Positions 10,640 to 22,167 of a DNA stretch of 64,000 bases are shown piece after piece. The notes under the pieces are model-generated. The model was not told the DNA's origin and did no database searches. It worked only from the letters and a program-made list of their open reading frames with translations. The stretch covers positions 62,001-126,000 of the forward strand of contig JAQFVV010000450.1 of the NCBI GenBank assembly GCA_028023455.1, written 5' to 3'. Numbering within the stretch: the first letter of the stretch is position 1; each line of letters begins with the position of its first letter. Source of the stretch: Epiperipatus broadwayi. Lineage: Eukaryota; Onychophora; Udeonychophora; Euonychophora; Peripatidae. A program made the position numbers and the translations under genes.

Positions 10640-12575
10640 GAAAATTAGTAACAATTGAATTATTAAATTATGTTTAAAATCTAATAATAATTTTTTAAAA
10701 TTATCTTTTAACATAATTTAATATATAAAGCTAAAAAAAAAAAAGCATAAAACATTGACATGCTATGGCAAATTATTTGTTATTTCTGTAATTAAACACA
10801 TATTTAGGCAGAAATTAAAATGTAAGACTTCATACCCAAAGATTTTTTATAAAAATGTCATACACTATTTTATATTTTTATCATTAATATATATATATTA
10901 TTTTCTTGGCACTTAAAATTCTGCATTGTAAAAGAAGAAAAAAAATGTATATTCTGAAACTGAAGTTTATTTAATATTAATATAACTCTCAAGGGAAGTT
11001 ATCTTACCACCAAAAACAGCCACTAAAACTAGGAAATAACTACAATTGAGTCAAAATATTACTTAGAAGCTGCTTCAAAATATTAATAAAAACTTTTAGT
11101 TAAGAATTCTTTCTTCACTTTTATGATGTTACATTTTCTATTATCAAATACGAATTAACAACTTATGGTCCACAACGTAGAGCAAGGAATTATGTGCATT
11201 AAAGAATTCAATGACTATATTTAGACAATATTAAAATTATTTGCAAGTGGTACCAAATGTTTGTAATCGTAGATAACTTAAAAAAACATATTTCACAAAG
11301 GAGATAAACAATTTTAAGTCTATAGTTGCTGTATATTTAATCTATTTAACAAACAATGTATTATTATGGTCATGTCATAATAATATCACGGAAAAATAAT
11401 AAATGAACACTTTTTATTTATATTAGCACAACTGATGAAAAGGTTAAAGATCTAGATTAGTGAAATCAAATCTCAAGGTTTGCAAATATTGTTAACTTTC
11501 CAACTTTACTTAGTAAATTTTGATCTTAGCCCATTTAAATAAAATTGAGTTGAGAAATTTTTTCTGGCAAAATCAATATATAATAGATTTTTATTGCGTG
11601 GGAACATTATAATGAAAATAAGAATAGAATTGAAGAAGTAGAGAACTAAATCACTAATAATTATATTTAAATATTTATCAAACCGGCTTTCATCTCCATT
11701 GAAACATGGAATAATATATATATATATAGATAAGAAATATGATGTTAAATAAATTGTTTAGACCTATTTTTTACATTTTATTTAAAAGTTATATACTCTT
11801 AAAATTAAAAATAAAAATGTTTCCATATATTAAATCCGTTTTAGCATATAATAATATATTAAAATAAGAAGTTTAATAAACTTCATGTTTGGATTGAAAC
11901 ATTAGGAACAATTTGCAAGATATATAAATAACTGTAATAGAAAGTTTAAAGGGAATAATTAAGAAGAATTGAAAAAGAATGAATTAAAGAAGTAAATAGG
12001 CAATATGGGGAAAAGCATAAAAAGAAGACAATCAATGAAAATTGTTGATTTGATATGTAATTCAAGGAGGCTTTTCTTTTTTTAGACTAATTGTACACAA
12101 CATAAGTACTTATAAAATCGTGCAAAAGGTGGCTCGGAATACATATCAGTTTTCCTCAAGCATGAGCAAGATTCAGACCACATTTTTGACCCCATAAAGA
12201 TCAACATTGTATGTACCGAATGTGATGACAAAAAATGAAAGGGTAAAAGAGGTGAGGGATCTCTAACAATCCCCATGCAATCAACAAAAATGAAAGCAGT
12301 GTACAATTTTCTAAAAAGTGGAATATTAAAATTATAAATTTATATAAATTAGTATTCCATTTAAATTCTACACACCCTCTGTTCCTGGTGTTTATGATTC
12401 TGGCTTTATTGGCCGAAAGAACAATCAGCTAGAGCACATTTCCCATAATTATTGCAGAATAATTTTTTCTTAAATCAACATTTAAAATGCTAGTATATAT
12501 ATAATTTGATATCAAAAAATAAAATGCATCATAAGAAAACACTTAAATTTGAGATAGAATAAAGAAAAAAAAGTG
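10640..12575. other. A/T-rich DNA, nothing secure
   Basis: The segment near 12080-12310 has more even composition and a splice-like tttttttag / gtgagg pair, but all frames are closed (see rejected items). The rest shows no recognisable gene or repeat family. Confidence 0.45.
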
Positions 12576-12579
12576 TAAA

Positions 12580-12678
12580 TTTTTTTTTTTTCATGTGTCA
12601 AAGCATCAGCCGGGAAGAGAACCCAAGACAACTGCTTGTAAGGCGGCTGGGCTTACCACTCAGCCACCGACGCTTGAC
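12580..12678 (-). mobile_element. tRNA-Gly-derived short SINE, subfamily A
   Basis: On the minus strand: TCAAGCGTCGGTGGCTGAGTG head, a paired anticodon arm with loop CTTACAA, and tail GATGCTTTGACACATG plus an A run (T's at 12580-12590 on the plus strand). Flanking aagtgtaaatttt / aagtaaaaatttt is a likely target duplication. Confidence 0.87.
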
Positions 12679-12689
12679 AAGTAAAAATT

Positions 12690-13299
12690 TTTAAAGAATT
12701 ATTGAAAAGATTTTTACTATGGATTATAATGAAAACATTTAAAAATAAATTACATTAAATTCTGATCTATTCCCAATATATTATATATATATAAACCAAT
12801 TAAAATAAAAGTTATAATTGATAATCAAAATGTTATGTGATTTCCAGCACCTATTTTAAACTAATATAAACAGAATTCTTGGGTGAATTATGTTTCATTC
12901 AATGAATACCTTCATGATATGATAAAATTATGTTGAGATCAAAACTAATATGACTTTTATTGAAGGATTCACAATCGTGATCATCATCAATCTGTACTAA
13001 GTATTTTGATTTACAATCAATTATTAACTATTACGATCTCTAAAAAAAAACATCAAAACTTTTTTTTATTAAAACTGCCATTTTAAAAAATAGTGACTTC
13101 GTTAAAGCTATGGCAGCTGAAAATAAATGGCAACATTTACACTAAAAATGTATAATATAGTACAGAATTTATTCATTATCTATATATATATAAACCAATT
13201 AAAAAAAACTTATTTTATGCAAAGGAAGTAATTCATTAGCAAATTTTTTAATGAAGCACTTGCCTATAATGCTTTCAAATTCATATATCAAATATAATA
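12690..13299. other. A/T-rich DNA, nothing recognised
   Basis: A phrase, atataaaccaattaaaa, occurs near 12790 and again near 13188, hinting at an old duplication. No gene or RNA was recognised. Confidence 0.4.
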
Positions 13300-13640
13300 G
13301 GTTAAACCACTAAGCATCACATGATCACTGTTTCTTATGCTTGCTCATAACTGTTATTAAAACAGGCAAAACTCTCCATACAGTAGTGCCACTCAGTGCA
13401 AGCCAGAGTAATCAATGGATGCCAGAAGGCTTGTGCATAAAATCCCTAAAAGATGGCTGCTGGAGGATTGCGTTAGATCCTAAGATCTAGGTGCAGTGCT
13501 CTCAGATCCAAGGCTCCTCACTGACGACAGCCATAAGCCAGAAACTAGTCTGGGGATATTGGATGAGTAGGCACTAGATAGGGATTTTATGCACAAGCCT
13601 TCTGGAATCCATTGATTACTTTGGCTTGTACTGAGAATCA
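13300..13640. mobile_element. Fold-back repeat, family F copy 1
   Basis: The left arm (13300-13455) runs from gttaaaccactaagcatcac through actctccatacagtagtgcc to gcttgtgcataaaatccct. The right arm (about 13575-13630) is the inverted partner, with agggattttatgcacaagcc. Between them lies the family core (gatcctaagatctaggtgc, ggatattggatgagtaggc). Six related copies are present elsewhere in the window. Confidence 0.88.
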
Positions 13641-13865
13641 GTATTTTCATTTATTACACATCCAAAGAAAAGAATTTCATCACCAACAGCTATAAAGGCA
13701 AAAAAATGTGCTTCATTTAGTGCAGTAAATAATCAAAGACATTCTTTGATCACTTACAACAAAGCTTATTATTATTAAATTTTAAAGTGTATATTTATGG
13801 ATTAAAATTCTTAATGGCAAAAATACAATTATTGCAATATTTTAAATGCAAGTATAGTATATATA

Positions 13866-14402
13866 CTTAGAAGGGATTTGAACCTGGACATTCAAGCTTC
13901 TTTCAGTCATCCACTCCATTTTATTATATAACCTATACACATGACCACATACATGTAAAAAAAAATAAATGATTTCCAATATTTCACACTGAATCAGCAC
14001 TCATCAGTTTGTCCAAATCATCATCTCCCACACACATATATATAACCAGTGCTCAGTTTATATTATGATGATAAATCTTCAAACTGTAATGGACAGGCTT
14101 CAAATCTTCTCCAGAACAAAATTAGCAAACAAGGGTTTTGAACATGCTATCGTGCAATTTTCAATGATATGGATGGCTGAAGAGTTGGCGTAGAGAAGAT
14201 TGAAGTATGTCCAAAAAGTTTGAACATTTGCTATCTTAATGTAAACAGAACACTGATTATATATGTGTGTGGGAGATAATGATTTTGACCAACTGATGAG
14301 TTTTGGTTCAGCACACAAAATATATATATAATGGAGATCATTTATCTTTTTCATACATATATGTGGTCATGTGTTTCAGTTGTATAGGATGGAATGGCTG
14401 AC
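13866..14402. mobile_element. Fold-back element, family G copy 2
   Basis: The arms are inverted copies. agggatttgaacctgg and acacatgaccacatacatg on the left correspond to catatatgtggtcatgtgt on the right; atcagcactcatcagtttg pairs with caactgatgagttttggtt. The family matches 1298-2105 and 17819-18394. The minus frame at 14100-14354 falls in the loop and right arm and is not a gene. Confidence 0.82.
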
Positions 14403-14692
14403 TGAATGATAATTATTGTAATTGTAAAATATGGTCATTATAATTGATTAAATTATTTTGAAAAAAAAAAAGATTTCATGCATTATCCAACTAATAATTA
14501 ACTTTATAAGATCAAAGTTTACTAAGTACATGTTTAAAGTATTATTTGCCCAATTTTAAATCAATAATCACATATTTCTGATGCATTCAAAATAATAGCA
14601 CTTTTATCTTAAACATTAAAAAAGACAGTCAGCTATACATTATATTTAATCATTTTGTCTTCGACTAAGCTATACATTATATTTATCTATCT

Positions 14693-14804
14693 ATTTTTTT
14701 TTTTATATGTCATAGCATCGGCCGGGACATGAACCCACAACCGTCTGCAACCAACTACTTGCTTGCAAGGCGGCTGCGATAACCTCTCAGCCAACAACGC
14801 TTGT
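14693..14804 (-). mobile_element. tRNA-Gly-derived short SINE, subfamily B
   Basis: On the minus strand: AACAAGCGTTGTTGGCTGAG, a paired anticodon arm, extra segment GTTGGTTGCAGACGG, B box GTGGGTTCATGTCCC, then GATGCTATGACATAT and an A run. No convincing target duplication was found. Confidence 0.83.
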
Positions 14805-14809
14805 TATTT

Positions 14810-15340
14810 TGTATTCAATTTTACAATATTTATGTAAGATAAATAAATTTGTGAGATACTGATTTTAAAAAAAAGTTCATTATGCTTAATTAATTTTGTT
14901 TCCCTACATGTTTTGTTTTAATTCAGCGAATTGTGAATCAAAAAATATTCTCTGGCTGCGTAAAAAGCAAAATAGCAGACTGTTATGAAAAAAAAAATCC
15001 AATTTTTTTATTTTAAGTATACCTACTGAAATGTTTTTATATAGAATATACTCACAGAACAGTACTTTAAAAAAAATAGTAATGTAGTTAGTAAAATTTT
15101 AATTCATTAATTAACATTTTTTAAAAATTTAAGCAATTCTTTTAAATCAAACTTTTATATATTTTGCATTTAAGATAAGAAATTAATTTTTTACCCATAC
15201 AAACTCTTTATAATTGCTTATTTTTTATGAGATTTTCGTTTGCAGGCCATTTTGGGCAGCACATTGAGCTCACTGTCTGGGATAAAGATGTACTGTCTTA
15301 AAAAAGGTGTTGAAAATTAATGAAGAACCACAAATGAAAT
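14810..15340. other. A/T-rich DNA, nothing recognised
   Basis: A somewhat less A/T-rich patch at 15236-15300 (caggccattttgggcagcac) has no open frame that was recognised. Confidence 0.4.
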
Positions 15341-15354
15341 GAACTAGATTAGAA

Positions 15355-15919
15355 GATGTGATATGTTGGACTATTTCCATCATCTATCATTAATTGTTGA
15401 ATGACTAGAATAATTTAAACTTGATTTAAGTTTTTCAAATACAGACAACTGTTAGTAATAACACACAAATAGACAATACAGGTTAGTAATTACACAATGT
15501 TTCGAGTAGTAAGATTCTCCACTCTTCTTCAGGTGTTGCTGACCTATATGCACAGTGACTTCTAAGTGAATATTGTCACTGTGCATATAGGCCAGCAACA
15601 CCTGAAGAAGAGTGGAGAATAATACTACTCAAAACGTTGTGTAATTACTAACCTGTGTTATTACTAACAAGTTGTTTTTATAAATTTTATTAAACACATG
15701 TGTTTTAAAGACCTACAGAGGTCCCTAGTGACGATTTTTTCAGACGTTCATTGCTAAGGTTTACAGCCTTGTTAAAACTATTACTAACAAGTTGTTTGTA
15801 TTTGGAAAGTTCAAATAAAGTTTAAAATTTTCTATACATTCAACATTCTCTCATAAATGATGGAAATAGTCCAACATATCACATCTTATAATATACCATC
15901 ATTACAAACCTTCAGACAA
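15355..15919. mobile_element. Inverted-unit retroelement remnant, Penelope-like, with 14-bp target duplication
   Basis: Two inverted arms (about 15355-15555 and 15565-15887) meet near 15560. The element is bracketed by the perfect direct repeat gaactagattagaa (15341-15354 and 15920-15933). Each arm carries a CTGAAGAAGAG ... CTACTC(G/A)AAAC block resembling the CTGAnGA...GAAA core seen around Penelope-like element ends. The right arm has an extra block of about 105 bp flanked by a repeated ttactaacaagttgttt. No protein-coding sequence remains. The class call is by motif and architecture only. Confidence 0.6.
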
Positions 15920-16221
15920 GAACTAGATTAGAATCCTGTAAACACAATTTATTTAAATTTTTTTTTAGTTGTATTTAGATCAATTACGACTAAATCAAGT
16001 TATTATCATAAATTTTGCAATTATAATTTTTTAAAAATAGAACTAAAAATAGTTTGATGCAAAATACTAAAATAATTCAGAATCATAATTAGTAATAATA
16101 ATTTTCATTTACATTAAACACTCACAAAAATTTTTTTTACACCACAGGCAACTACACAATCATAAGATTATAAATACTCATCACTAATTGGTTGAATGAT
16201 ATTACCGGAACTTACCATAAA

Positions 16222-16386
16222 ATAGTAGCAATTCTCTCCATACGGTAGTGCCACTAAATACAAGCCATAGTAATCAATGATGCTAGAATGTTTGTGGGAT
16301 TTTGATACACAAACCTTCTAGCATCCACTGATTACTATGGTTTGCAATGGGGGCAAAACTGTCTGGAGAGAATTTCTACTGTTTTA
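16222..16386. mobile_element. Short hairpin derivative, family F copy 2
   Basis: Nearly all arm: the left copy reads ctctccatacggtagtgcca through aatcaatgatgctagaatg, and the inverted partner runs aaaccttctagcatccactg through gtctggagag. The loop is under 20 bp. It looks like a deletion product of the longer family-F elements. The plus frame at 16347-16568 starts in this arm and is not a gene. Confidence 0.85.
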
Positions 16387-16389
16387 ACA

Positions 16390-16774
16390 GATTGTGTAAA
16401 TATAAGAAATGGTCATCATATGATATTTTTAGTGGTTTAAAATATCTTATAATCATTCATTTTAAAAATGAATATAATTTTCATAAATTCTTAAAAGCCC
16501 AAGACAATTTATATGACAAGGCAGGATTTAATAGCTATTTTGTTTTAATAATCTTATTAAAAGTGTAATGAATTCCAACCAATGGTCACAAATACTTAAG
16601 AAAAATACTTAAGAATGATCATACATTGTGTAATAAAATTTATATCAAAGAAATTGTCAAATTCTTAAAATTACAAACAGCCAATATCAGACCAATTTTA
16701 TCGCATATACAAAATTTATCAATTATCTATTATACAGATTCACTGAGTTTATTTTAGTTTGACAAACAAAACTA
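16390..16774. other. A/T-rich DNA, nothing recognised
   Basis: No repeat or gene was recognised. Confidence 0.4.
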
Positions 16775-16775
16775 A

Positions 16776-17322
16776 AATCTTCAACAGATACGCCTTAAAC
16801 ATGCTTACATGACAGCCAATAAGAAGGAATAATGACAGCACATGGATCTCTCAATTCTCAAACACAAGTCAGAACTATAAGAAAAAGATGGGACCCATCT
16901 TAATCTATGCCTCAATTTATATATAAATAAGCCAGACTCAAGCATTTCGAATTAAGGGTGTGAAGCTTAAAATACCTTCACATTTAATTCACTAAATATT
17001 ATATAGAAATAAACAACGCGAAATCTTTCGATTTACTACGAAGCAATTTTTTTAAATCTAATGAAATGATATTAACAAAATGTAAATATATCAAATTTAT
17101 TAAGCGTAAACAGATAATATTGTAGACATAGATTAAGATGGGTCCCATCTTTTTCTTATAGTTCTGACTTGCGTTTGAGTATTGAGAGGTCCATGTGATG
17201 TCATTATTCCATCTTATTGGCTGTCATGTAAGCATGTTTAAGGCGTATCTGTTGAAGGTTTTAGCTTTCACGTTATCACAATATTATCTGTTTACGCTTA
17301 ATAAATTTGATATATTTGACAA
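16776..17322. mobile_element. Two interleaved palindromes
   Basis: Arm A (about 16776-16918, from aatcttcaacagatacgcc to gggacccatcttaatctat) is repeated inverted as A' at about 17127-17265. A second pair, B (about 17084-17126, atcaaatttattaagcgtaa) and B' (about 17276-17322, ttacgcttaataaatttgat), straddles A'. The order A - spacer - B - A' - B' implies a nested insertion or a complex fold-back element. No coding sequence is present. Confidence 0.85.
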
Positions 17323-17329
17323 ACAAAAT

Positions 17330-17815
17330 AAATGTTGCAACTAGTTTTTTTTTTTACACTTAATATATTACTGTAACATTATTACATATTATTTATGATC
17401 ACTAGTTATGATTTATTAGAATTTTAGTCTAATAAGTTTATTTAAAAGAGATATTAATTCCTATCTTGATATTAGAATTAATTATACTATAAGAATTTAG
17501 AAAAGTATCAGTGATTTGTAAGTACGATATTCTAAGTATTATTCAGATATAAAGATTGGAAGCTTACATTATATATAAAATCTTTATAGTTGTTGGTAAA
17601 TTTCAATTCATCCCAAAATAACATAGAAATTTTATTTACTATTTAATATAAGTGATCAGCATTAATAGTTTATATAATTTTATACATTCAGCAGTTCTTC
17701 TAAAGTAGTGTAAAAGTGTCCAAGTGGAGCATAAGGCTCTCATATTCATCTCAATTCTAGTACTTCAAGTGCTTACAATTCTTATAAATTCTCATACAAT
17801 AAAGTCATTTACTTC
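17330..17815. other. A/T-rich DNA, nothing recognised
   Basis: No feature was recognised. Confidence 0.4.
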
Positions 17816-17818
17816 ATA

Positions 17819-18394
17819 TTATATATGTAATTAGAGGGATTTGAACTCAGAATTTGTCAATCTATTCATCCTCCATCCCATTTCAAGCAAACAATACACA
17901 TGACCACACACATATGAAAAAGATATTGATCCCCAATATAGATATTTCATGCCGAACCAACATTCAATAATTGAATCTCACACATATATATAATCACTCC
18001 TTGGTTTATATTAGAATAGAAATTATTCAAACTTTAATGGACAGGTTTCAATCTTTTCACCTTTCCAAACATCCAAATGTCCATTTCATTGAAGAGTGAG
18101 CTTTGAGCATTCCATCATCAATTTTTCAATAAAATGAATGGTTGAATAATTGAAGGATGATACGATTGAAGCCTGTCCATTAAAGTTTGAGGAATTGTTA
18201 TCTTAATATGAACTGATTGTAAATATGCATGGGAGATTATGATCTGGCCCAACTGATGAGTGCTGATTATGCAAGAAATATAAATATTGGGGATCATATA
18301 TCTTTTTCATAAGAGTGTGGTCATGGGTATAGGTTACTGGAGGATGAACAGACTGAAAAATCCTGAGATCAAAGCCTTCTAATTACATATATAA
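17819..18394. mobile_element. Fold-back element, family G copy 3
   Basis: The terminal arms read atatatgtaattagaggga and tctaattacatatata. The inner arms include tttaatggacaggtttcaat / attgaagcctgtccattaaa. A B-box-like ggatttgaactc lies near 17836. Order and spacing match the copies at 1298 and 13866. Confidence 0.83.
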
Positions 18395-18433
18395 GAAACA
18401 CTCAGTATAAGCAACTTACATAATGCCTTATAA

Positions 18434-18808
18434 CAGAGGTCCCCAACCCATGGTACCCGCAGACCATTTTACGTGTGCCCACCGCTATCCGAACACTATA
18501 AAAAATTATTTATCTGATACAAATAAATTTAATTTTTAAAATTTCTTATAAATTATTATATTATATTGTAATCAAATTGTAGGGCATACTATACTTTTAC
18601 AGTGTAAAAATATATACATTAATTATATGTTAAAATTTTATTTTTGAAATAAATATTTTTTTGTACATTATGTGTATTATTAACAATTATAAATTTACGT
18701 CGAAAAAATAAATGGTGCTCGCCACCTGGTTGAAAAAATAAATGGTGCCCATCACCTGGCCGGTATTATAGAATGTGCTCTTAAGTGCAAAAAGGTTGGG
18801 GACCCCTG
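18434..18808. mobile_element. Non-autonomous hAT element (375 bp)
   Basis: The terminal inverted repeats are cagaggtccccaaccca and ggttggggacccctg. The 8-bp target duplication is ccttataa (18426-18433) and ccttagaa (18809-18816), one mismatch. There is no coding capacity. It includes a tandem doubling of about 30 bp near its right end (gaaaaaataaatggtgc twice, 18703 and 18733). Confidence 0.92.
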
Positions 18809-18819
18809 CCTTAGAATAT

Positions 18820-19270
18820 CACATTATAATAAAAATATTCATGATTGGGATCTTTACATTTAACATAGATATGGGGTGCATTTTTCCACATTAACATGTG
18901 AATTGGAATATATATGATATTGTTTTCTCTCTATTTATTTTCAACATCAACAAACATTAGTAAATACTCTTTTTTAGTTTTTCTAACAGCAATATTATGT
19001 GACATTTTCGTCTTTCTAATATTTTTCAATGGGTATAGTCTGGATTTCCATCAGTATTGCTTTGAATTTTATTTGTTTTAATTTCTTTACCTGGCTTAAT
19101 ATAAAAAAACAGTTATCTATTTTTATTTAGGAAATGCTAAGTATCAGCTAGAGAGAACATTATCTTGATAGATTTAATTACTAGCAACAATATGATAATT
19201 GTTATCAAATCTATTAATTGTTTACAAAACTGAAAATAATAAATATTTAAATTTATTGGTTGTGGTAGAA
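18820..19270. other. A/T-rich DNA, nothing recognised
   Basis: No feature was recognised. Confidence 0.4.
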
Positions 19271-19271
19271 T

Positions 19272-20436
19272 AGCTGCTAAATCCCACTCGATGGCGCAGT
19301 TATCACACTAAAATTATAAAATATGATCATTCACGGGCCGTTAATTATAATCATTTTGATGTGTTTTTTGTAATGCGAAAATAAAAACAAAAAAAAAAAT
19401 CGTCTTTTTTAAATATTACTTAATTTTAAATATTATTTTTTTATTAACGTATACAAATTAAATGATAATAATAAATGTAAAATAAAATAAACAAATTACA
19501 ATTTGATTAGTCTTTTTTAGTTTTCTTTTTATTAGAAAAAATCAATTTTCTGTCGGAGATTTTTTTTACTGGCGTTACGGCTTTTTTTTTTTTGTTGTTT
19601 ACCGCTAGTTTTTATTTCAAATAGAATGATAACTAAAAGTAAAACTTGTTATGTTTAGGGTTAGGATTAGTTTTAGGGTTAGGTTTACGGTTAAAATAAA
19701 AAATATCAAAATTGTATTTTTGTAAATATTTTTTTTTACTAACATCTATAAAATAAATGATAACAATAAACGTAAACTATATTCAACAAAGAATAACAGT
19801 AGTCGGAGAAAAGAAAGAAACTAAAACTTTTTTAAACAACGACAAATATATATATATAAAATGTTTATAATATATGCTTTTTATGACATTTAAAAAAACA
19901 GTGTACAATTGTACTTTTCTTACTGGATATTTTTGTGTTAATGCTTTTTTTTTTATTTCAAAAATATACACACTGTACAATCTTAAAATGTCTCGTGGAA
20001 TGTTACGAACAGTACGTTACTTGACTCGTTACCTAATTCCAAATAACTTTATACATATATCTCGTCAACATTTACTATTTAAAACTTCAATACACTACAG
20101 TGTAAAAAGTCTGTTAATTATTACTTTACAAAATCTGAACATTTCAATACTTTAAAATAAAAAAAAAATCCAATGAAAACAACATTTCCATCCAATTCAA
20201 AAAAACACACCCTCTCCCCAAGCCGTAATCATTTTATAAACTGTGCGAATTCGGAAAATGTATTTGCTGCGTAAAACATACATGCTGTACTGCGACACGA
20301 CATAGCGGCCTGCAATCTGTAGCACAACAAAAAAGTTGTATTATAGAAAATTCAGGTTCGAAGGTGTCGGCCGCGGAAATGGCATTTTTATGTGTTTTAG
20401 CACGAAAACAGCGCCATCCAGTGGGATATATCTGCT
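19272..20436. mobile_element. Unclassified DNA element with about 70-bp terminal inverted repeats
   Basis: The left end (aatcccactcgatggcgcag) and the right end, inverted (tatcccactggatggcgctg), match over about 70 bp, including CTAAAA and CGgGCCG / CGCGGCCG blocks. The interior is A/T-rich with weak telomere-like ttagggttag motifs at 19658-19692 and a 93-codon frame (19874-20155) resembling no known family. The ends do not match hAT, Tigger or mariner termini that I recognise. Target duplication unresolved. Confidence 0.75.
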
Positions 20437-20439
20437 CAT

Positions 20440-22155
20440 CGACGACAACCAATTTATTTCCCCAAACACAGATTTTTTCCTAAATTAATGAGATTTTTTG
20501 AAAATCTCTTTAAAATTCTTCAAAAACCCATGGTTCATGCGACTGCCAAGATTGTTTTAGAAAAATAAATAATTGTATCAAAAATTTATATATACATATA
20601 ACAACTATTGTATGGAAAAATTCAATAATATGGTTAAATAGAAATTACTAATAAAAGGTCTTATACTTGTGACAAAATTGGCTGGCAACCTACCTCAAAC
20701 CTTTCTGTTTTGAGTACTGTTTGCTAGGTTTTGAAATAATATTCTGTCTCTCATTGTTTCATAATTTCCAAATTCATAAAAATTGGTTAGGTTACATATT
20801 CACAGATTAAAGTTTGAACAGTAATGTAATCATAACTTTGAATTAAAGATACAATTAGTCATTTGTAAATATGACACATATGTACATTTACATTCTATGA
20901 CCATTTATGACATGTCAAATCATATTTAAGCCATTTAATTACTTAAGATGTTAATTATTTAGAAGTATAGAAATTGCAATGACACATTATTAAAATAAAT
21001 GATACTCAAGTCTTAAGCTTAGAATCTTTAGTAGCATATAATTTATATATAAACAAGGACTTAAGAAATATATTTTAATAATTCCCGATTGATTTCATAT
21101 ACAATGTGATATCAAACTATATATCATTAAGTGGTTTGACTGAATTCTTAAATACTATGGTTAAATAATATAATATAATTCAATATAATGATTTACATTT
21201 AATTTAACACTGCAGATAAAAATTTACATTATAGTTAAAGATTGTATATAACTATTGACAGTTTTGAGACATAATAAACTTAAAGAGTCCCCAAAAGTAA
21301 AAAGTGAAATCATATTAATCAAACAACTAAAAAACAAATAATACAAATTATAGAATATTTGAAACACTTCAGTTTATAATGTTTTGGAACATTTGATAAT
21401 ATGAAGGTACTTCACTATGCTTGATTGTGATATGACAATTTAAGGGATTAAAAAAAAAAATCTGATCATATCTGATAAATGGTGGTGGCCAGAAACTCAG
21501 ATCTCAGCAATTTCATAAAATATAATTCTCATAACCATGTTTGGAAATTCCATTATTTATCCCATTCATACAGAAAGAGTTAAATGATGAAATCCAGATT
21601 CTATTCTTTTAAACAGTTTTAATTGTCATAAGAGGATTCTATGATTATTTCTTTAATAAGCTATCTTCATCTCTACTTGCTATTCTTTCAATAGTTCACA
21701 TTCTACACTGATTACCACGTATCAGACAAAGAGATTTGTACAAAAATGACTCAGTATGGAGTATATTTTGGGGAATAAAAAACATCTGATGCAGAACTTT
21801 AATTTAGTGAAAATTTAATATTGCATAACAGAAATTAACAATATAACACATACACCACAAAATGAATTAAATATTAATAACTGAAAATGTATGCAATATA
21901 TAATTCTGTCTCACAAACTATTAGAAACAGAATAAGAATAGCTAAATATATTATTAAATTTAACTTCTGATTACATGACTTGTAAATTAAAGTGTAAATA
22001 CACAGTTATTTGCATATAATAAAATAAACATTACAAATATTTTAATGTAATGCCTGGATTGGGTCGCATTGACCAATCACTTATTCAACAAAGACTAATA
22101 GTTAATAATATGCTAGTTATGTTAATCTAAAATAAAGCAATAGCAAGGTATGAAC
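20440..22155. other. A/T-rich DNA, nothing recognised
   Basis: 1.7 kb of A/T-rich sequence with no recognisable exon, RNA or repeat family. Confidence 0.5.
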
Positions 22156-22167
22156 TATACATTGATT

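Noticed and set aside
12086-12251. Exon-like segment with tttttttag acceptor and gtgagg donor on the plus strand
   Set aside because: All three plus frames contain stops between the two sites, and the antisense frame has no recognised motif or splice context.
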